From Pseudomonas luteola NBRC 103146 (GTDB lineage: Bacteria > Pseudomonadota > Gammaproteobacteria > Pseudomonadales > Pseudomonadaceae), in assembly GCF_002091675.1 (NCBI RefSeq), contig NZ_BDAE01000011.1, positions 62,001 through 126,000 of the forward strand: a stretch of 64,000 nucleotides of DNA, given 5' to 3'. This document shows positions 10,133-19,201 of the stretch, in pieces. The first letter of the stretch is position 1; the number at the start of each line of letters is the position of its first letter. The position numbers and the translations under genes are program-made. The notes under the pieces are model-generated. The model was not told the DNA's origin, made no database searches, and saw only the letters and a list, made by a program, of their open reading frames with translations.

Positions 10133-10288
10133 ATGTCGATACCCAAGCGTTATGGAGCGACACCAGGGAAAGTCCGCGCGACCAGAATGCCAGGAAAGAA
10201 CAAACATCACTCATGGCAGAAGCGTGCAAGCAGTAGCGGCCCCTTCCGAACTATCACGAAAAGCACCGCCCTGCTCACCACTCTATAG
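10133..10288 (+). CDS. Possible small basic protein, 51 residues
   Basis: ATG at 10133 with AAAGG eight bases upstream opens a 51-codon frame ending TAG 10286-10288. It begins MSIPKRYGATPGKVRATR and is strongly basic (many K and R, four or more S/T-rich turns), with no signal or membrane segment. No family is recognised. It could equally be a chance frame in a spacer, so confidence is low. It lies between the palindrome at 10024 and the hairpin at 10302. Confidence 0.2.
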   Translation: MSIPKRYGATPGKVRATRMPGKNKHHSWQKRASSSGPFRTITKSTALLTTL

Positions 10289-10301
10289 AAATAAGCCGGA
10301 A

Positions 10302-10330
10302 GTAGCAGGCCTATCCTTCAGGCCTGCTAC
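10302..10330. terminator. Hairpin between convergent genes, likely transcription terminator
   Basis: A perfect 11-bp stem GTAGCAGGCCT / AGGCCTGCTAC with a 7-base loop, located 13 bases past the pepN stop. Neither side has a long T-run, so it may act as a modest bidirectional terminator. Confidence 0.6.
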
Positions 10331-10343
10331 CCAAGCATTTACG

Positions 10344-13001
10344 TTATGCCAGGCTCTTGCTTACCACCTCATACACATCGCTCGAGAGCTGACCGCTTGC
10401 CATGATCCGCTCCAGTTCCCCACGCATGAGTTGCTGGCGGGTTTCATCGTACTTGCGCCAGCGGGTCAACGGCGTTAGCAGGCGGGATGCAATCTGCGGA
10501 TTCAAGGCATTGAGCGTAATGATCTGATCAGCCAGGAAGCGATAACCGCTGCCGTCTTTTTGATGGAAATTGATCAGGTTCTGGTTGGCGAAGGCGCCGA
10601 TAAGTGCACGAACCTTGTTGGGGTTCTTCAAGGTGAAGGCAGGATGCCCCATCAATGCCTTGACGCGGTCTAAACCACCCGGACGGTAACTGGCCGCCTG
10701 CACACTGAACCAGGAGTCCATGACCAGCGGATCATTCTTGTAGCGCTCGGCAAAGCGCTCCAGCACCTCGGTCTTCTCCGCCTCGAAGTCGGAGTTTACC
10801 AAGGCTGACAGCGCCGCCAGGCGTTCCGTCATGTTGTCACAGTTGTCGAACTGCTCCTGAGCCGCTGCAACCACTTCCGGCTTGCGGCTCATCATGAGAT
10901 AGCCTAGTGCGATGTTCTGCAAACTGCGGCGGGCAATATGATCCGCCTGGGCAACATACGGCGTATTGCGTGAGGTTTCGCGGTTCGCCTGATAGCGCTT
11001 CCACAGCGGCTCATACAACGCCTTAACCAACTCATCACGAGCGAAGTCACGGGCAGCATGGATAGCATCGATATCGGCGACCTCAGACAGCTCGACCAGA
11101 TACGCCTCCGTTGGAAGCGCCAGCATTTCTGCCACCATAGCCTGATCCAGGCGCTCGTCCTCCAGTACCGTGCGCAGCGCCTCGACAAGACGTTGATCGA
11201 GTACCATCACCTCACCCTTCTGCTGCTGAACGATCAGCTCCTGCAAGACCTGTACAGCCAGTTGCTGACCAGCATCCCAACGATTGAACCCGTCGGAATC
11301 GTGCTGCATGAGGAACATCAGCTGCTCACGCGTATAGGGGAAGCTAAGCTTGACCGGTGCGGAAAATCCGCGCAGCAATGAGGGCAGCGGTTTTTCCGTA
11401 ATACCTTCGAACGTAAAGGACTGCTCGACCTCGGTTACGGCAATCACGCGATCCGTTACAGCGTCTTCCGTCTCACCAGCAAGGCGTAGCGGCAATTCTT
11501 GCCCTTGCCCCCCCAACAGCCCTAACTTGACCGGAATTACGAACGGCTCCTTGGTGGACTGGCCAGGGGTTGGCGGGCAGCTCTGGCGGAAGGTCAGCGT
11601 ATAGGTTTTGGCCTGTTCATCAAAGGCTTCAGCCACCTCCAGACGCGGTGTACCGGACTGGCTGTACCAGCGCTTGAACTGAGTGAAGTCGGCGTCGTTA
11701 GCATCTTCCAAGGCCTTGACGAAATCCTCGACAGTGACCGCCTGGCCATCATGGCGCTCGAAGTACAGATCGGTCCCCTTGCGGAAACCATCTGCACCTA
11801 ACAGGGTGTGCAGCATGCGCACCACCTCAGCACCCTTTTCATAGACAGTCAGGGTGTAGAAGTTGGAGATCTCGATAAAGGAATCCGGGCGCACCGGGTG
11901 TGCCATCGGACCGGCGTCCTCTGCGAACTGATTGGTCCGCAGAAAAGCCACGTCCTCGATACGCTTGACTGTTTCCGAGTTCATGTCGGAGGAGAATCCG
12001 GCATCACGGAATACGGTAAAGCCTTCCTTCAGGGACAGCTGGAACCAGTCACGGCAAGTGACACGGTTACCCGACCAGTTATGGAAGTATTCATGGGCAA
12101 CGATAGCCTCGACCCGCTGATGCGCGGCGTCTGTGGCAGTGTCCGGGCTCGCCAGAACAGCGCTGGAATTGAAAATGTTCAGCCCTTTGTTTTCCATGGC
12201 GCCCATGTTGAAGTCGTTCACCGCAACGATCATGAAAATATCCAGATCGTACTCGCGGCCATAGACTTCCTCATCCCAACGCATGGAGCGCTTGAGGCTG
12301 TCCATGGCATGCTGCAGCTTGCCGATGTTTTCCGGCTCCACATAGATCCGCAGGGCTACGTCGCGTCCGCTTCCCGTGGTATACGTATCCTCAATACACC
12401 AGAGGTCACCGGCTACCAGCGCGAACAGGTAGGACGGCTTCTTGAAGGGATCTTCCCAGGTCGCCCAGTGACGTCCGCCCTCTTCCTCACCGTTGGCAAT
12501 CGGATTGCCATTGGAAAGCAGGATCGGATACTTGACCTTGTCCGCCTTGATGGTTGTGGTAAATACGCTCATCACATCCGGGCGGTCGAGGTAGTAGGTG
12601 ATCTTGCGGAAACCCTCGGCCTCGCACTGCGTACAGAACATCTTGCCAGAGGTATACAGGCCTTCCAGCGCCGTATTGGTTTCCGGATGGATGCGTACAG
12701 TGGTGCTGAGAGTGAAGTTGTTGCCACAGGGCTGGATCGTCAGGTGATCGGACTCGATCTGATACTCATTAGGCGTCTGGGGCTCGGCATTGACCGACAG
12801 GCTCAACAGCTCAAGCTCTTCCCCCTGCAAAACAAGGGGTGGCAGACCGGCGCCTCGGTCAGGGTTACGCCGCATATGCAACTCGGCATGAACGAGCGTA
12901 TGGTCATCGAACAGCTCGAACGTGAGATGCGTCTCGTCAATGAGGTACTCAGGGGCCTGATAGTCCTTGAGATGTATCGTCTTCGGTTGCTCGGTGCGCA
13001 T
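10344..13001 (-). CDS. pepN: Aminopeptidase N (M1 family)
   Basis: 885 residues, the usual length of bacterial PepN. The M1 signature residues are all visible: the GAMEN exopeptidase motif (267-271), the zinc site HEYFH (303-307) and the third ligand Glu326 in LKEGFTV. PepN removes N-terminal residues from peptides in the cytoplasm and is the main broad-specificity aminopeptidase. The start has AAGGG upstream (reading the minus strand). A DUF2797 gene lies 47 bases upstream on the same strand, as in P. aeruginosa, where pepN is also near the Bat operon. Confidence 0.97.
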   Translation of the reverse strand: MRTEQPKTIHLKDYQAPEYLIDETHLTFELFDDHTLVHAELHMRRNPDRGAGLPPLVLQGEELELLSLSVNAEPQTPNEYQIESDHLTIQPCGNNFTLSTTVRIHPETNTALEGLYTSGKMFCTQCEAEGFRKITYYLDRPDVMSVFTTTIKADKVKYPILLSNGNPIANGEEEGGRHWATWEDPFKKPSYLFALVAGDLWCIEDTYTTGSGRDVALRIYVEPENIGKLQHAMDSLKRSMRWDEEVYGREYDLDIFMIVAVNDFNMGAMENKGLNIFNSSAVLASPDTATDAAHQRVEAIVAHEYFHNWSGNRVTCRDWFQLSLKEGFTVFRDAGFSSDMNSETVKRIEDVAFLRTNQFAEDAGPMAHPVRPDSFIEISNFYTLTVYEKGAEVVRMLHTLLGADGFRKGTDLYFERHDGQAVTVEDFVKALEDANDADFTQFKRWYSQSGTPRLEVAEAFDEQAKTYTLTFRQSCPPTPGQSTKEPFVIPVKLGLLGGQGQELPLRLAGETEDAVTDRVIAVTEVEQSFTFEGITEKPLPSLLRGFSAPVKLSFPYTREQLMFLMQHDSDGFNRWDAGQQLAVQVLQELIVQQQKGEVMVLDQRLVEALRTVLEDERLDQAMVAEMLALPTEAYLVELSEVADIDAIHAARDFARDELVKALYEPLWKRYQANRETSRNTPYVAQADHIARRSLQNIALGYLMMSRKPEVVAAAQEQFDNCDNMTERLAALSALVNSDFEAEKTEVLERFAERYKNDPLVMDSWFSVQAASYRPGGLDRVKALMGHPAFTLKNPNKVRALIGAFANQNLINFHQKDGSGYRFLADQIITLNALNPQIASRLLTPLTRWRKYDETRQQLMRGELERIMASGQLSSDVYEVVSKSLA

Positions 13002-13048
13002 GACGTAACCCTTATGCTAATTCACGACGGCGGTTGTACCGCGGCGGC

Positions 13049-13876
13049 TTAATGATGCACGGCCAGCTGGTAAGCTGTGTATTTGCGAATATTAATGACC
13101 CCGGTATCAAACATCAGATATTGACCCTTGATACCAAGCAGTGTGCCTTCTACTACAGGCGTCTTCTCCAGATCGTGGCTGACAATCTTGGTGGGATACA
13201 CCGTAACCGGATAATGAATCTGAAGCGGCTCCATGTCGACTATTGGTTGGATTGCCTGCAGGCCAAAACGCTCCTGAAGAGTCTGCATGCCTTCAGCACA
13301 GGCATCCAGTATACGATCACGTAGCGCGATGAGATCCTCTTGCTGAGCCTCGCCTTTCAGCATAGCGCGCCAGTTGGTGCGATCCCCTACCTGACTACGG
13401 AAAAGATCCTCTACCAAGCCCGATTGCTGTCGTGTAGCAACACGCAAGATGGCCAACGCCTGATGAGCCCCCTGGTCGATCCAGCGAGTAGGTATCTGGT
13501 TGGCACGGGTAATACCGACTTTAAGTCCAGAGGAATTGGCAAGGTAGACAATGTGCGGCGTCATGCAAAAGGACTCGCCCCATTCCGGCTCACGACAGGT
13601 GCCATGCTCGAAATGACATTTTTCAGGGCTCATCATGCAGCTGTCACACTGGGCAAGCTTGGTAAAACACGGATAGCAATATCCTTGGCTAAAGCTTTTC
13701 TTGGTTTTGCGGCCACAATGGATACAGTGGATGTCACCCAGGTATTCCAGACGAATCTTTTCGCCAATCAATGGATTGACTGGAATTTCTGTTTCGCCTA
13801 AACGAAACGAATACTGCACGGGGTCGCCGAGACGCACCTTCATCTTGCTTAGCGCGCCGCGCCCTAACTCTGTCAT
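13049..13876 (-). CDS. DUF2797 domain protein
   Basis: 275 residues. A Cys-rich centre (CIHCGRK, CYPCF, CDSCM, then further Cys/His) looks like a zinc-binding unit. It is followed by HIVYLANSSGLKVGITR, which resembles the strand-turn of GIY-YIG-type domains, and by RWIDQGA. This is the pattern of DUF2797. The biochemical role is unknown; a nucleic-acid-related role would be inference from the fold resemblance. It sits between pepN and the YeaC-like gene, the conserved Pseudomonas order. Confidence 0.85.
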   Translation of the reverse strand: MTELGRGALSKMKVRLGDPVQYSFRLGETEIPVNPLIGEKIRLEYLGDIHCIHCGRKTKKSFSQGYCYPCFTKLAQCDSCMMSPEKCHFEHGTCREPEWGESFCMTPHIVYLANSSGLKVGITRANQIPTRWIDQGAHQALAILRVATRQQSGLVEDLFRSQVGDRTNWRAMLKGEAQQEDLIALRDRILDACAEGMQTLQERFGLQAIQPIVDMEPLQIHYPVTVYPTKIVSHDLEKTPVVEGTLLGIKGQYLMFDTGVINIRKYTAYQLAVHH

Positions 13877-13904
13877 GGTTGTTGTACTACCTTTAGAAAT
13901 GAAA

Positions 13905-13931
13905 GCGCCACGGCTTTTGAGGCCGCGGCGC
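13905..13931 (-). terminator. Terminator after the YeaC-like gene
   Basis: On the minus strand GCGCCGCGGC, loop CTCAAAA, GCCGTGGCGC forms a 10-bp stem with one mismatch, followed by TTTCATTT. It lies between the YeaC-like stop (13955) and the DUF2797 start (13876). Confidence 0.65.
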
Positions 13932-13954
13932 CTGGAACTGCCGAGTCGTGGCGA

Positions 13955-14218
13955 TTAATGAATCGCGTCGGACTTGAAGAGAATATTGGGAACTGGCTCG
14001 GACTTAGAACTGCACTCTTGTGGGCCCATATAGCCGACTCGCTGGTCCTCGGGCACATGCTTGGCTTCGTAGGCAATGACCGCCTGCAAACTTAGCTCGA
14101 CCTGCTCGCGTGTCAGCTTGCGGCCATCCGGCCATTTACCGATTTCTACAGCGCGTTTTAGGTTCTCGTAGATTTCCGGCGTGATGTTATCGAGCATTTG
14201 GGCAAAGGGTGTGGACAT
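13955..14218 (-). CDS. YeaC-like protein (DUF1315)
   Basis: 87 residues from the ATG at 14218, which has AGGAG and GGGAG just upstream; a longer frame reaching 14335 has no such site. The sequence MSTPFAQMLDNITPEIY, the central IGKWPDGRKLT and a VPEDQRVGYM tract are characteristic of the small DUF1315/YeaC family. It is soluble, has no signal sequence, and its function is unknown. It stands immediately upstream of the DUF2797 gene, with a terminator between. Confidence 0.85.
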   Translation of the reverse strand: MSTPFAQMLDNITPEIYENLKRAVEIGKWPDGRKLTREQVELSLQAVIAYEAKHVPEDQRVGYMGPQECSSKSEPVPNILFKSDAIH

Positions 14219-14340
14219 GCTCCCGCTCCTGCTAAGTAGAAATACCGGCAAATAAAGGCTTAAGTGTAGCGGGAAGCGAATGCTTGCGCACAGCCATCCG
14301 GCAAGGCATGGCCTCTCCTGCAAGAAGCCATGCAAATCTT

Positions 14341-15546
14341 CTATTTGGCGTCGGGCTGCGTTATTTTCAACTCCTGCGGCTGGGCATCTTTAACCGCAAT
14401 CGGCTTGCCAAGCGCAACCCACTCACCTGACGTTGGATTTCCCTGCCGAGAGATACGCACAACCAGCTGAACCTGATCAAAACCTGACAGCTTCAGCTGG
14501 GGCATCATCGCATCTGCATCACTCAGCAATACCCTGGCAGGCAGGTCCGCTACTGTCAGACGCTTTACTGCCAATGGCATGGGGGGGCCTGATACAGCGC
14601 GGGCAAACACGAACACGGTATCACTCGCCTTGACATGTGAGCTCACGCCTGGATCAAGACTTACCGTGACACTCAGGGTAGCTGATTGAGTAGCACTGGC
14701 TGAAGATGCAGCTTCGCCGCTAGCGCCCATATAGCGCCGGGCCCGCTCGATACCACTTTGAATAGCCTTACGGGACGGATCACCAGTAGGCAGCTGATCG
14801 ACCAAGGTTTGCCAATGAGTGATTGCACCGGCGTAATCCTTCTGCTCGAACGCCGCTATGCCCAGGAGCCCAAGCGTAGTCACCTCCTTGGGATTAGCCT
14901 TGAGCGCTTCGTCAGCCAACGTCCTGACCTCCGGGGTCAAGACTTTACCGTCCGCAAAATACTGCGCCTGCGCCAGCTGCCCTAGCAGCTCAGGTTGACG
15001 CCCGGCCTGCCGGACTGCCTGGGTAAACGCATGAGCAGCCTCGCTGAAACGCTCCTGGCTCATATAGGTACGACCCAACAGATACCAGCCTTCAGAAGAC
15101 TCAGGCTGGACGGCAACCGCGCGCTCTAGCCGGGAAGTCATTTCATCCATGGAGCGCGGCGGCTGGCTGAACTCGCGAGTGAGCTCGACCCGGTCGCTGG
15201 CACCCCAATGCAGGTAGAGTCCAAGTCCAACGAGCGGAACGATTAACGCCACGATCAACGGCGCAGCGCGCCCGCCTTTAGCGCTTGTGGCGTCAGTGTC
15301 TGCCTGCTGAGTGTCGGAAAGCAGCTCACGGGCAGCTTCGGAGCGGGCTTCTTCCCACTGCTCAGCAGTCAGCAAGCCTGCAGCGTGTTGCTGGGAGAGC
15401 TCTGTCAGTCGCTCCTCGTAAAGCTCAACGTTGACGACGGCACGGTCTTTACCAGAGGCAACGTGCTGACGGCGTATCGCAGGAATCAGGAGGAAGCCCA
15501 AGGCAACGAGCAGCAGCAGCCCTATGGCGAGCCAGAAATCGATCAT
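14341..15546 (-). CDS. ccmI: Cytochrome c biogenesis protein CcmI (CycH)
   Basis: 401 residues. The N-terminus (MIDFWLAIGLLLLVALGFLL) and a second membrane segment near residues 100-118 enclose a cytoplasmic loop. The periplasmic region contains TPR helices (GWYLLGRTYMSQERFSEAAHAF) and a C-terminal beta domain. CcmI holds apocytochrome c tails and presents them to the CcmF/H ligation complex. It overlaps ccmH by one base and is the last gene of the ccm operon. Confidence 0.93.
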   Translation of the reverse strand: MIDFWLAIGLLLLVALGFLLIPAIRRQHVASGKDRAVVNVELYEERLTELSQQHAAGLLTAEQWEEARSEAARELLSDTQQADTDATSAKGGRAAPLIVALIVPLVGLGLYLHWGASDRVELTREFSQPPRSMDEMTSRLERAVAVQPESSEGWYLLGRTYMSQERFSEAAHAFTQAVRQAGRQPELLGQLAQAQYFADGKVLTPEVRTLADEALKANPKEVTTLGLLGIAAFEQKDYAGAITHWQTLVDQLPTGDPSRKAIQSGIERARRYMGASGEAASSASATQSATLSVTVSLDPGVSSHVKASDTVFVFARAVSGPPMPLAVKRLTVADLPARVLLSDADAMMPQLKLSGFDQVQLVVRISRQGNPTSGEWVALGKPIAVKDAQPQELKITQPDAK

Positions 15547-16019
15547 CAGGAATCTTTCTTTTTCAGAAGTGATGCAAGGCGTGCCTGCTCATCGGCAGAC
15601 AATGGAGCATTGGATGGCAAGGTTTGTTGCTGGCGACGTCGAACGATGATCAGGATGATACAGAATCCTAAGATTAAAAACGCAGCCGGCCCATACCAGA
15701 GCAGCCAGGTCCGCTGTTCAACAGGCGGCCTGTACATGACGAACTCACCATATCGCGCCACCAGATAGCTGATGATCTGCTCATCGCTTTTACCTTCGTT
15801 CATCAGACGATGAATCTCTCCTCGCAAATCAGCGGCGATGGGTGCATTCGAGTCGGCAAGGTCCTGGTTCTGGCACTTCGGGCAGCGCAATTCACGCGTC
15901 AGTGCTTGAAAGCGCTCGCGCTCGGCATCGTTTGTGTACGCGAAGGTTTCGATGGCGGCCTGTGCAACGCCTATCCATACAAACAGCAATAATAATGATG
16001 CTCCTATCCGGCGGATCAT
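15546..16019 (-). CDS. ccmH: Cytochrome c maturation thioreductase CcmH (CcmL)
   Basis: 157 residues. A signal sequence (MIRRIGASLLLLFVWIGVAQA) precedes the periplasmic domain with the redox motif LRCPKCQNQDLADSNA and the conserved YLVARYGEFVMYRPP. A C-terminal membrane helix (about 103-125) follows. The CPKC pair reduces apocytochrome c before heme attachment. It is the short, single-domain form, with the CcmI function in a separate gene downstream. It overlaps ccmG by 4 bases. Confidence 0.95.
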   Translation of the reverse strand: MIRRIGASLLLLFVWIGVAQAAIETFAYTNDAERERFQALTRELRCPKCQNQDLADSNAPIAADLRGEIHRLMNEGKSDEQIISYLVARYGEFVMYRPPVEQRTWLLWYGPAAFLILGFCIILIIVRRRQQQTLPSNAPLSADEQARLASLLKKKDS

Positions 16020-16552
16020 GGCGCCTCCATGAGCTGCTGGTAACGCGGCGCCAGCTCATCACGCCACACCTGTTGGCTTACAATGCCTACATGTTTGTAG
16101 CGGATGACGCCTTTGCTATCGATCAGATAGGTTTCTGGTGCGCCGTATACACCCAAGTCCAGACCCAGGCTGCCTTTGTCATCGCGAACGTTGAGCTGAT
16201 AGGGGTTGTGGAATTCCTTCAGCCACCTCAATGCGCTGGCATTATCGTCCTTGTAATTGATGCCGTAGATGGTGATGCCCTGCTCTTTGAGCGTATTCAG
16301 AACGGGATGCTCCTCCCGGCATGCGACACACCAGGTGCCCCATACATTGACCAAGGCGGGCTTGCCTTGAAAATCAACCTGAGTCAGGGTTCGGCCGGGG
16401 TCGTCAACAGCGGGCAATGAAAATGGCGGCAATGGCTTGTCGATCAGTGCGGACGGTAGCTCAGATGGCTTCAGATACAGGCCCTTGAATAGAAAGCCAG
16501 CCATGGCAAGGAAAAGAACGAGTGGAATCAGTAGAACCAGGCGACGCTTCAT
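16016..16552 (-). CDS. ccmG: Thiol:disulfide interchange protein DsbE/CcmG
   Basis: 178 residues. An N-terminal signal anchor (about 5-25) holds a thioredoxin-like domain in the periplasm. The active site is WGTWCVACREEHP, with the CVAC redox pair, and the cis-Pro region and the acidic fold of CcmG (GVYGAPETYLID) are present. It reduces CcmH and apocytochrome cysteines. The start overlaps the ccmF stop by 4 bases. Confidence 0.95.
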   Translation of the reverse strand: MKRRLVLLIPLVLFLAMAGFLFKGLYLKPSELPSALIDKPLPPFSLPAVDDPGRTLTQVDFQGKPALVNVWGTWCVACREEHPVLNTLKEQGITIYGINYKDDNASALRWLKEFHNPYQLNVRDDKGSLGLDLGVYGAPETYLIDSKGVIRYKHVGIVSQQVWRDELAPRYQQLMEAP

Positions 16553-18522
16553 GCCTGCGCCTCCTTGAGCCCCAGGGACCGACTGGCACGCTGACGCACC
16601 TTGAGTCGATAACGTTTGTCCGACATGGAAAGTAGTCCACCTAGCGCCATCAGCACGCCCCCCAGCCAGATCCAGCGTACGAATGGCTTGATATGGATGC
16701 GGACTGCCCAGGCCCCGTCTTCCAACGGCTCACCAAGCGCCACGTATAAATCACGCATAAGCCCTGCATCGATGCCTGCCTCGGTCATGACCGAGCGCTG
16801 TACTACGTAAAGACGCTTTTCCGGGTGCAGAACCGCAACATTCTGATTGCCTTTCGAGACCCGCAGAGTGCCAAAGTCCGACTTGAAGTTAGGCCCCTCG
16901 AAATGCTGAGTGCCATCGAAAATGAAGTGATAACCTGCCAGCTCGACCGACTCCCCGGGCGCCATGCGCAGGTCGCGCTCAGCGGAGAACTGGGTAGAGA
17001 GCACTATCCCTAATGCCGACACCGCAAGCCCCAGATGGGCAGCCTGCATCCCCCAGTAACTGCGGCCGAGGCTGCGAATACCCTTGAGCCAACCTTTATG
17101 GCGCGTCTTGTCCTGCAGATCGCGAAGGCCAGCCAGTACAACCCAGGACGTCAACGAGCACGCCGCCAGCACCGCCCAATGAAAGTCGCCCAGCATGAAC
17201 GCTGCCAGCACGCCGAGAACAACGCTGACAATAAGTATTGGCATGAGCATGCCCTGCAACCAGCGCACAGGGGTGCTCTTCCAGCGCACCAGTACGCCGA
17301 TTGCCAGTGCAATCATCAGTATGACCATCAGCGGTACAAACAGGGCATTGAAATAAGGCGGACCAACAGACAGCTTGGCACCGCTTAGTGCATCAATGAC
17401 CAGCGGATACAACGTACCCAGCAGGATCATGGACGCCGCTACGACCAGAATGAGGTTATTGATCAGCAGGAGCGTTTCCCGAGACCACAGCTCAAATCCA
17501 ACCTGACTTTTAACAACAGGTGCCCGCAGGGCAAACAGGGTTAACGAGCTGCCTACCACGACCAGAAGGAAGGCAAGGATAAACACCCCACGGGTGGGAT
17601 CTGAAGCAAACGCATGGACAGAGGTCAGCACGCCTGAGCGAACCAGGAACGTACCCAGAAGACTCAAGGAAAACGCAGCAATTGCCAGCAATACCGTCCA
17701 GCTCTTGAAGACCCCACGTTTTTCCGTGACGGACAACGAATGGATAAGCGCTGTCCCGACCAGCCACGGCATGAATGATGCGTTTTCTACCGGGTCCCAG
17801 AACCACCAGCCACCCCAACCCAGCTCGTAATAGGACCACCAGGAACCCAGGACAATACCGATACCCAGGAATGTCCAGGCCACCAGCGTCCAGGGCCGGG
17901 ACCAGCGGGCCCATGCCGCGTCCAGACGCCCGCCCAGCAAGGCTGCGATGGCAAAGGCAAAGGCGACGGAAAACCCCACGTAGCCCATATACAACATAGG
18001 CGGGTGCACAATCAGCCCAACATCCTGCAACAAGGGATTCAGGTCATTTCCATCCACAGGCGACTGGGGCAGCAGGCGTGAGAATGGATTGGACGTCATG
18101 ATCAGGAACAGCAAGAAACCTAAGCTGATCATTCCCATGATGGACAGAACCCGCGTCAGCATGTCTTCGGGCAATTGCCTGGAGAAGATGGAAACAGCAA
18201 ACGTCCAGCCGCCAAGGATCAGAGCCCATAGCAGCAGCGATCCCTCATGCGCACCCCAGACTGCACTGAATTTGTAGTACCAGGGCAATAGACTGTTTGA
18301 GTTCTCCGCCACATAGGTCACTGAGAAGTCATTCGTCAGGAATGACCAGGTCAGGCAGCCAAATGAAAAAAGAAGGAAAGCGAATTGTCCCCAGGCCGCC
18401 GGCCGCGCAAGCCCCATCCATTGCCGGTTGCCTCGCCATGTGCCCAGCAAGGGAAACGTCGACTGGACCACAGCCATGCACAGCGCAAGTATCAGAGCCA
18501 GGTGGCCTAGTTCAGGAATCAT
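16549..18522 (-). CDS. ccmF: Heme lyase subunit CcmF
   Basis: 657 residues with about 15 hydrophobic segments. The tryptophan-rich heme-handling motif GWGGWWFWDPVENASFMPWL is present (near residues 234-253), along with the conserved LLQDVGLIVHPPMLYMGYVG. CcmF accepts heme from CcmE and joins it to apocytochrome c. Length and motifs match the family. It follows ccmE after a 47-base gap and overlaps ccmG. Confidence 0.96.
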   Translation of the reverse strand: MIPELGHLALILALCMAVVQSTFPLLGTWRGNRQWMGLARPAAWGQFAFLLFSFGCLTWSFLTNDFSVTYVAENSNSLLPWYYKFSAVWGAHEGSLLLWALILGGWTFAVSIFSRQLPEDMLTRVLSIMGMISLGFLLFLIMTSNPFSRLLPQSPVDGNDLNPLLQDVGLIVHPPMLYMGYVGFSVAFAFAIAALLGGRLDAAWARWSRPWTLVAWTFLGIGIVLGSWWSYYELGWGGWWFWDPVENASFMPWLVGTALIHSLSVTEKRGVFKSWTVLLAIAAFSLSLLGTFLVRSGVLTSVHAFASDPTRGVFILAFLLVVVGSSLTLFALRAPVVKSQVGFELWSRETLLLINNLILVVAASMILLGTLYPLVIDALSGAKLSVGPPYFNALFVPLMVILMIALAIGVLVRWKSTPVRWLQGMLMPILIVSVVLGVLAAFMLGDFHWAVLAACSLTSWVVLAGLRDLQDKTRHKGWLKGIRSLGRSYWGMQAAHLGLAVSALGIVLSTQFSAERDLRMAPGESVELAGYHFIFDGTQHFEGPNFKSDFGTLRVSKGNQNVAVLHPEKRLYVVQRSVMTEAGIDAGLMRDLYVALGEPLEDGAWAVRIHIKPFVRWIWLGGVLMALGGLLSMSDKRYRLKVRQRASRSLGLKEAQA

Positions 18523-18569
18523 GAATTTCTCGCATTACACTAAAAACAAAAATGCAGAGCCCGGCAGCA

Positions 18570-19028
18570 TCAGCTGCCCTTCTGGTTACTAAACTGCTGG
18601 TAGGCGCCACTGTCCCTGAGGGCCTTGGTTACTTCAGGCGGCATGTAATTTTCGTCGTGCTTTGCCAACACTTCGTCGGCATTGAGCACACCGGATGCAT
18701 CGAGCTTGCCTAACGCGACGATCCCCTGCCCTTCGCGAAACAGATCCGGCAGGATGCCATGGTACCTGATGGAAATGTGTTGAACGCCATCACTCACGAT
18801 GAAGCGTACATCGAGCGAGTCGGCCGATCGCTGGAGAGAGCCCCGCTCGACCATACCGCCCGCCCTGATACGAGTGCCCACGGGGGCTTCACCCGAAACG
18901 ATCTGGCTGGGCGTGTAGAACAGGTTGATGTTCTGTTGCAATGCCGACAAAGCCAGGGCCACGGCGACCCCAACGCCAGCCAGAATCGCCAGAATGATCA
19001 AAAGACGTTTTTTACGGACAGCATTCAC
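18570..19028 (-). CDS. ccmE: Periplasmic heme chaperone CcmE
   Basis: 152 residues from a GTG at 19028 (VNAVRKKRL), which overlaps the ccmD stop as GTGA; a longer frame upstream merely runs through ccmD in another phase. An N-terminal anchor (about 8-30) is followed by an OB-fold domain and the tail [12 protein letters not shown]. The His of this motif is the residue that binds heme covalently in CcmE, with the conserved Tyr four residues later. It receives heme exported by CcmABCD and carries it to CcmF. Confidence 0.95.
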   Translation of the reverse strand: MNAVRKKRLLIILAILAGVGVAVALALSALQQNINLFYTPSQIVSGEAPVGTRIRAGGMVERGSLQRSADSLDVRFIVSDGVQHISIRYHGILPDLFREGQGIVALGKLDASGVLNADEVLAKHDENYMPPEVTKALRDSGAYQQFSNQKGS

Positions 19029-19201
19029 GGGTTCATCTCCCGACGCAGGCGGCGTGCTTCGCTCTGCAGATAACGACGGTGTGCCAGCCGTGGCATCACG
19101 ATATTGATTATCAGGACCAGTGCAGTGATTCCGTAAGCTGACCACACATAAGGTCCGTGATGACCCATGGCCAGAAACTCGCCTATCGAATGAAACGTCA
19201 T
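19025..19201 (-). CDS. ccmD: Heme exporter protein CcmD
   Basis: 58 residues, ATG at 19201 to TGA 19025-19027. It reads [20 protein letters not shown], then one transmembrane helix (about 20-38) and a basic tail ([17 protein letters not shown]). The GxHxxYVW motif, size and position between ccmC and ccmE identify CcmD, the small protein needed to release holo-CcmE from CcmABC. It overlaps ccmC by 4 bases upstream and ccmE by 4 bases (GTGA) downstream. Confidence 0.95.
   Translation of the reverse strand: MTFHSIGEFLAMGHHGPYVWSAYGITALVLIINIVMPRLAHRRYLQSEARRLRREMNP

Larger units (their letters stand above)
9893..10343. other. Intergenic region between convergent sbcC and pepN
   Basis: 451 bases without a recognisable gene. 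It contains a perfect 16-base palindrome at 10024-10039, a possible 51-codon ORF at 10133-10288 and a strong hairpin at 10302-10330, each listed separately. Longer frames reading across it in either direction show no family features and run into pepN. Confidence 0.6.

Noticed and set aside
11808-13052. A 414-codon open frame on the plus strand
   Set aside because: It lies wholly opposite pepN, whose frame has all catalytic motifs; the antisense protein shows no domain and has shadow codon structure.
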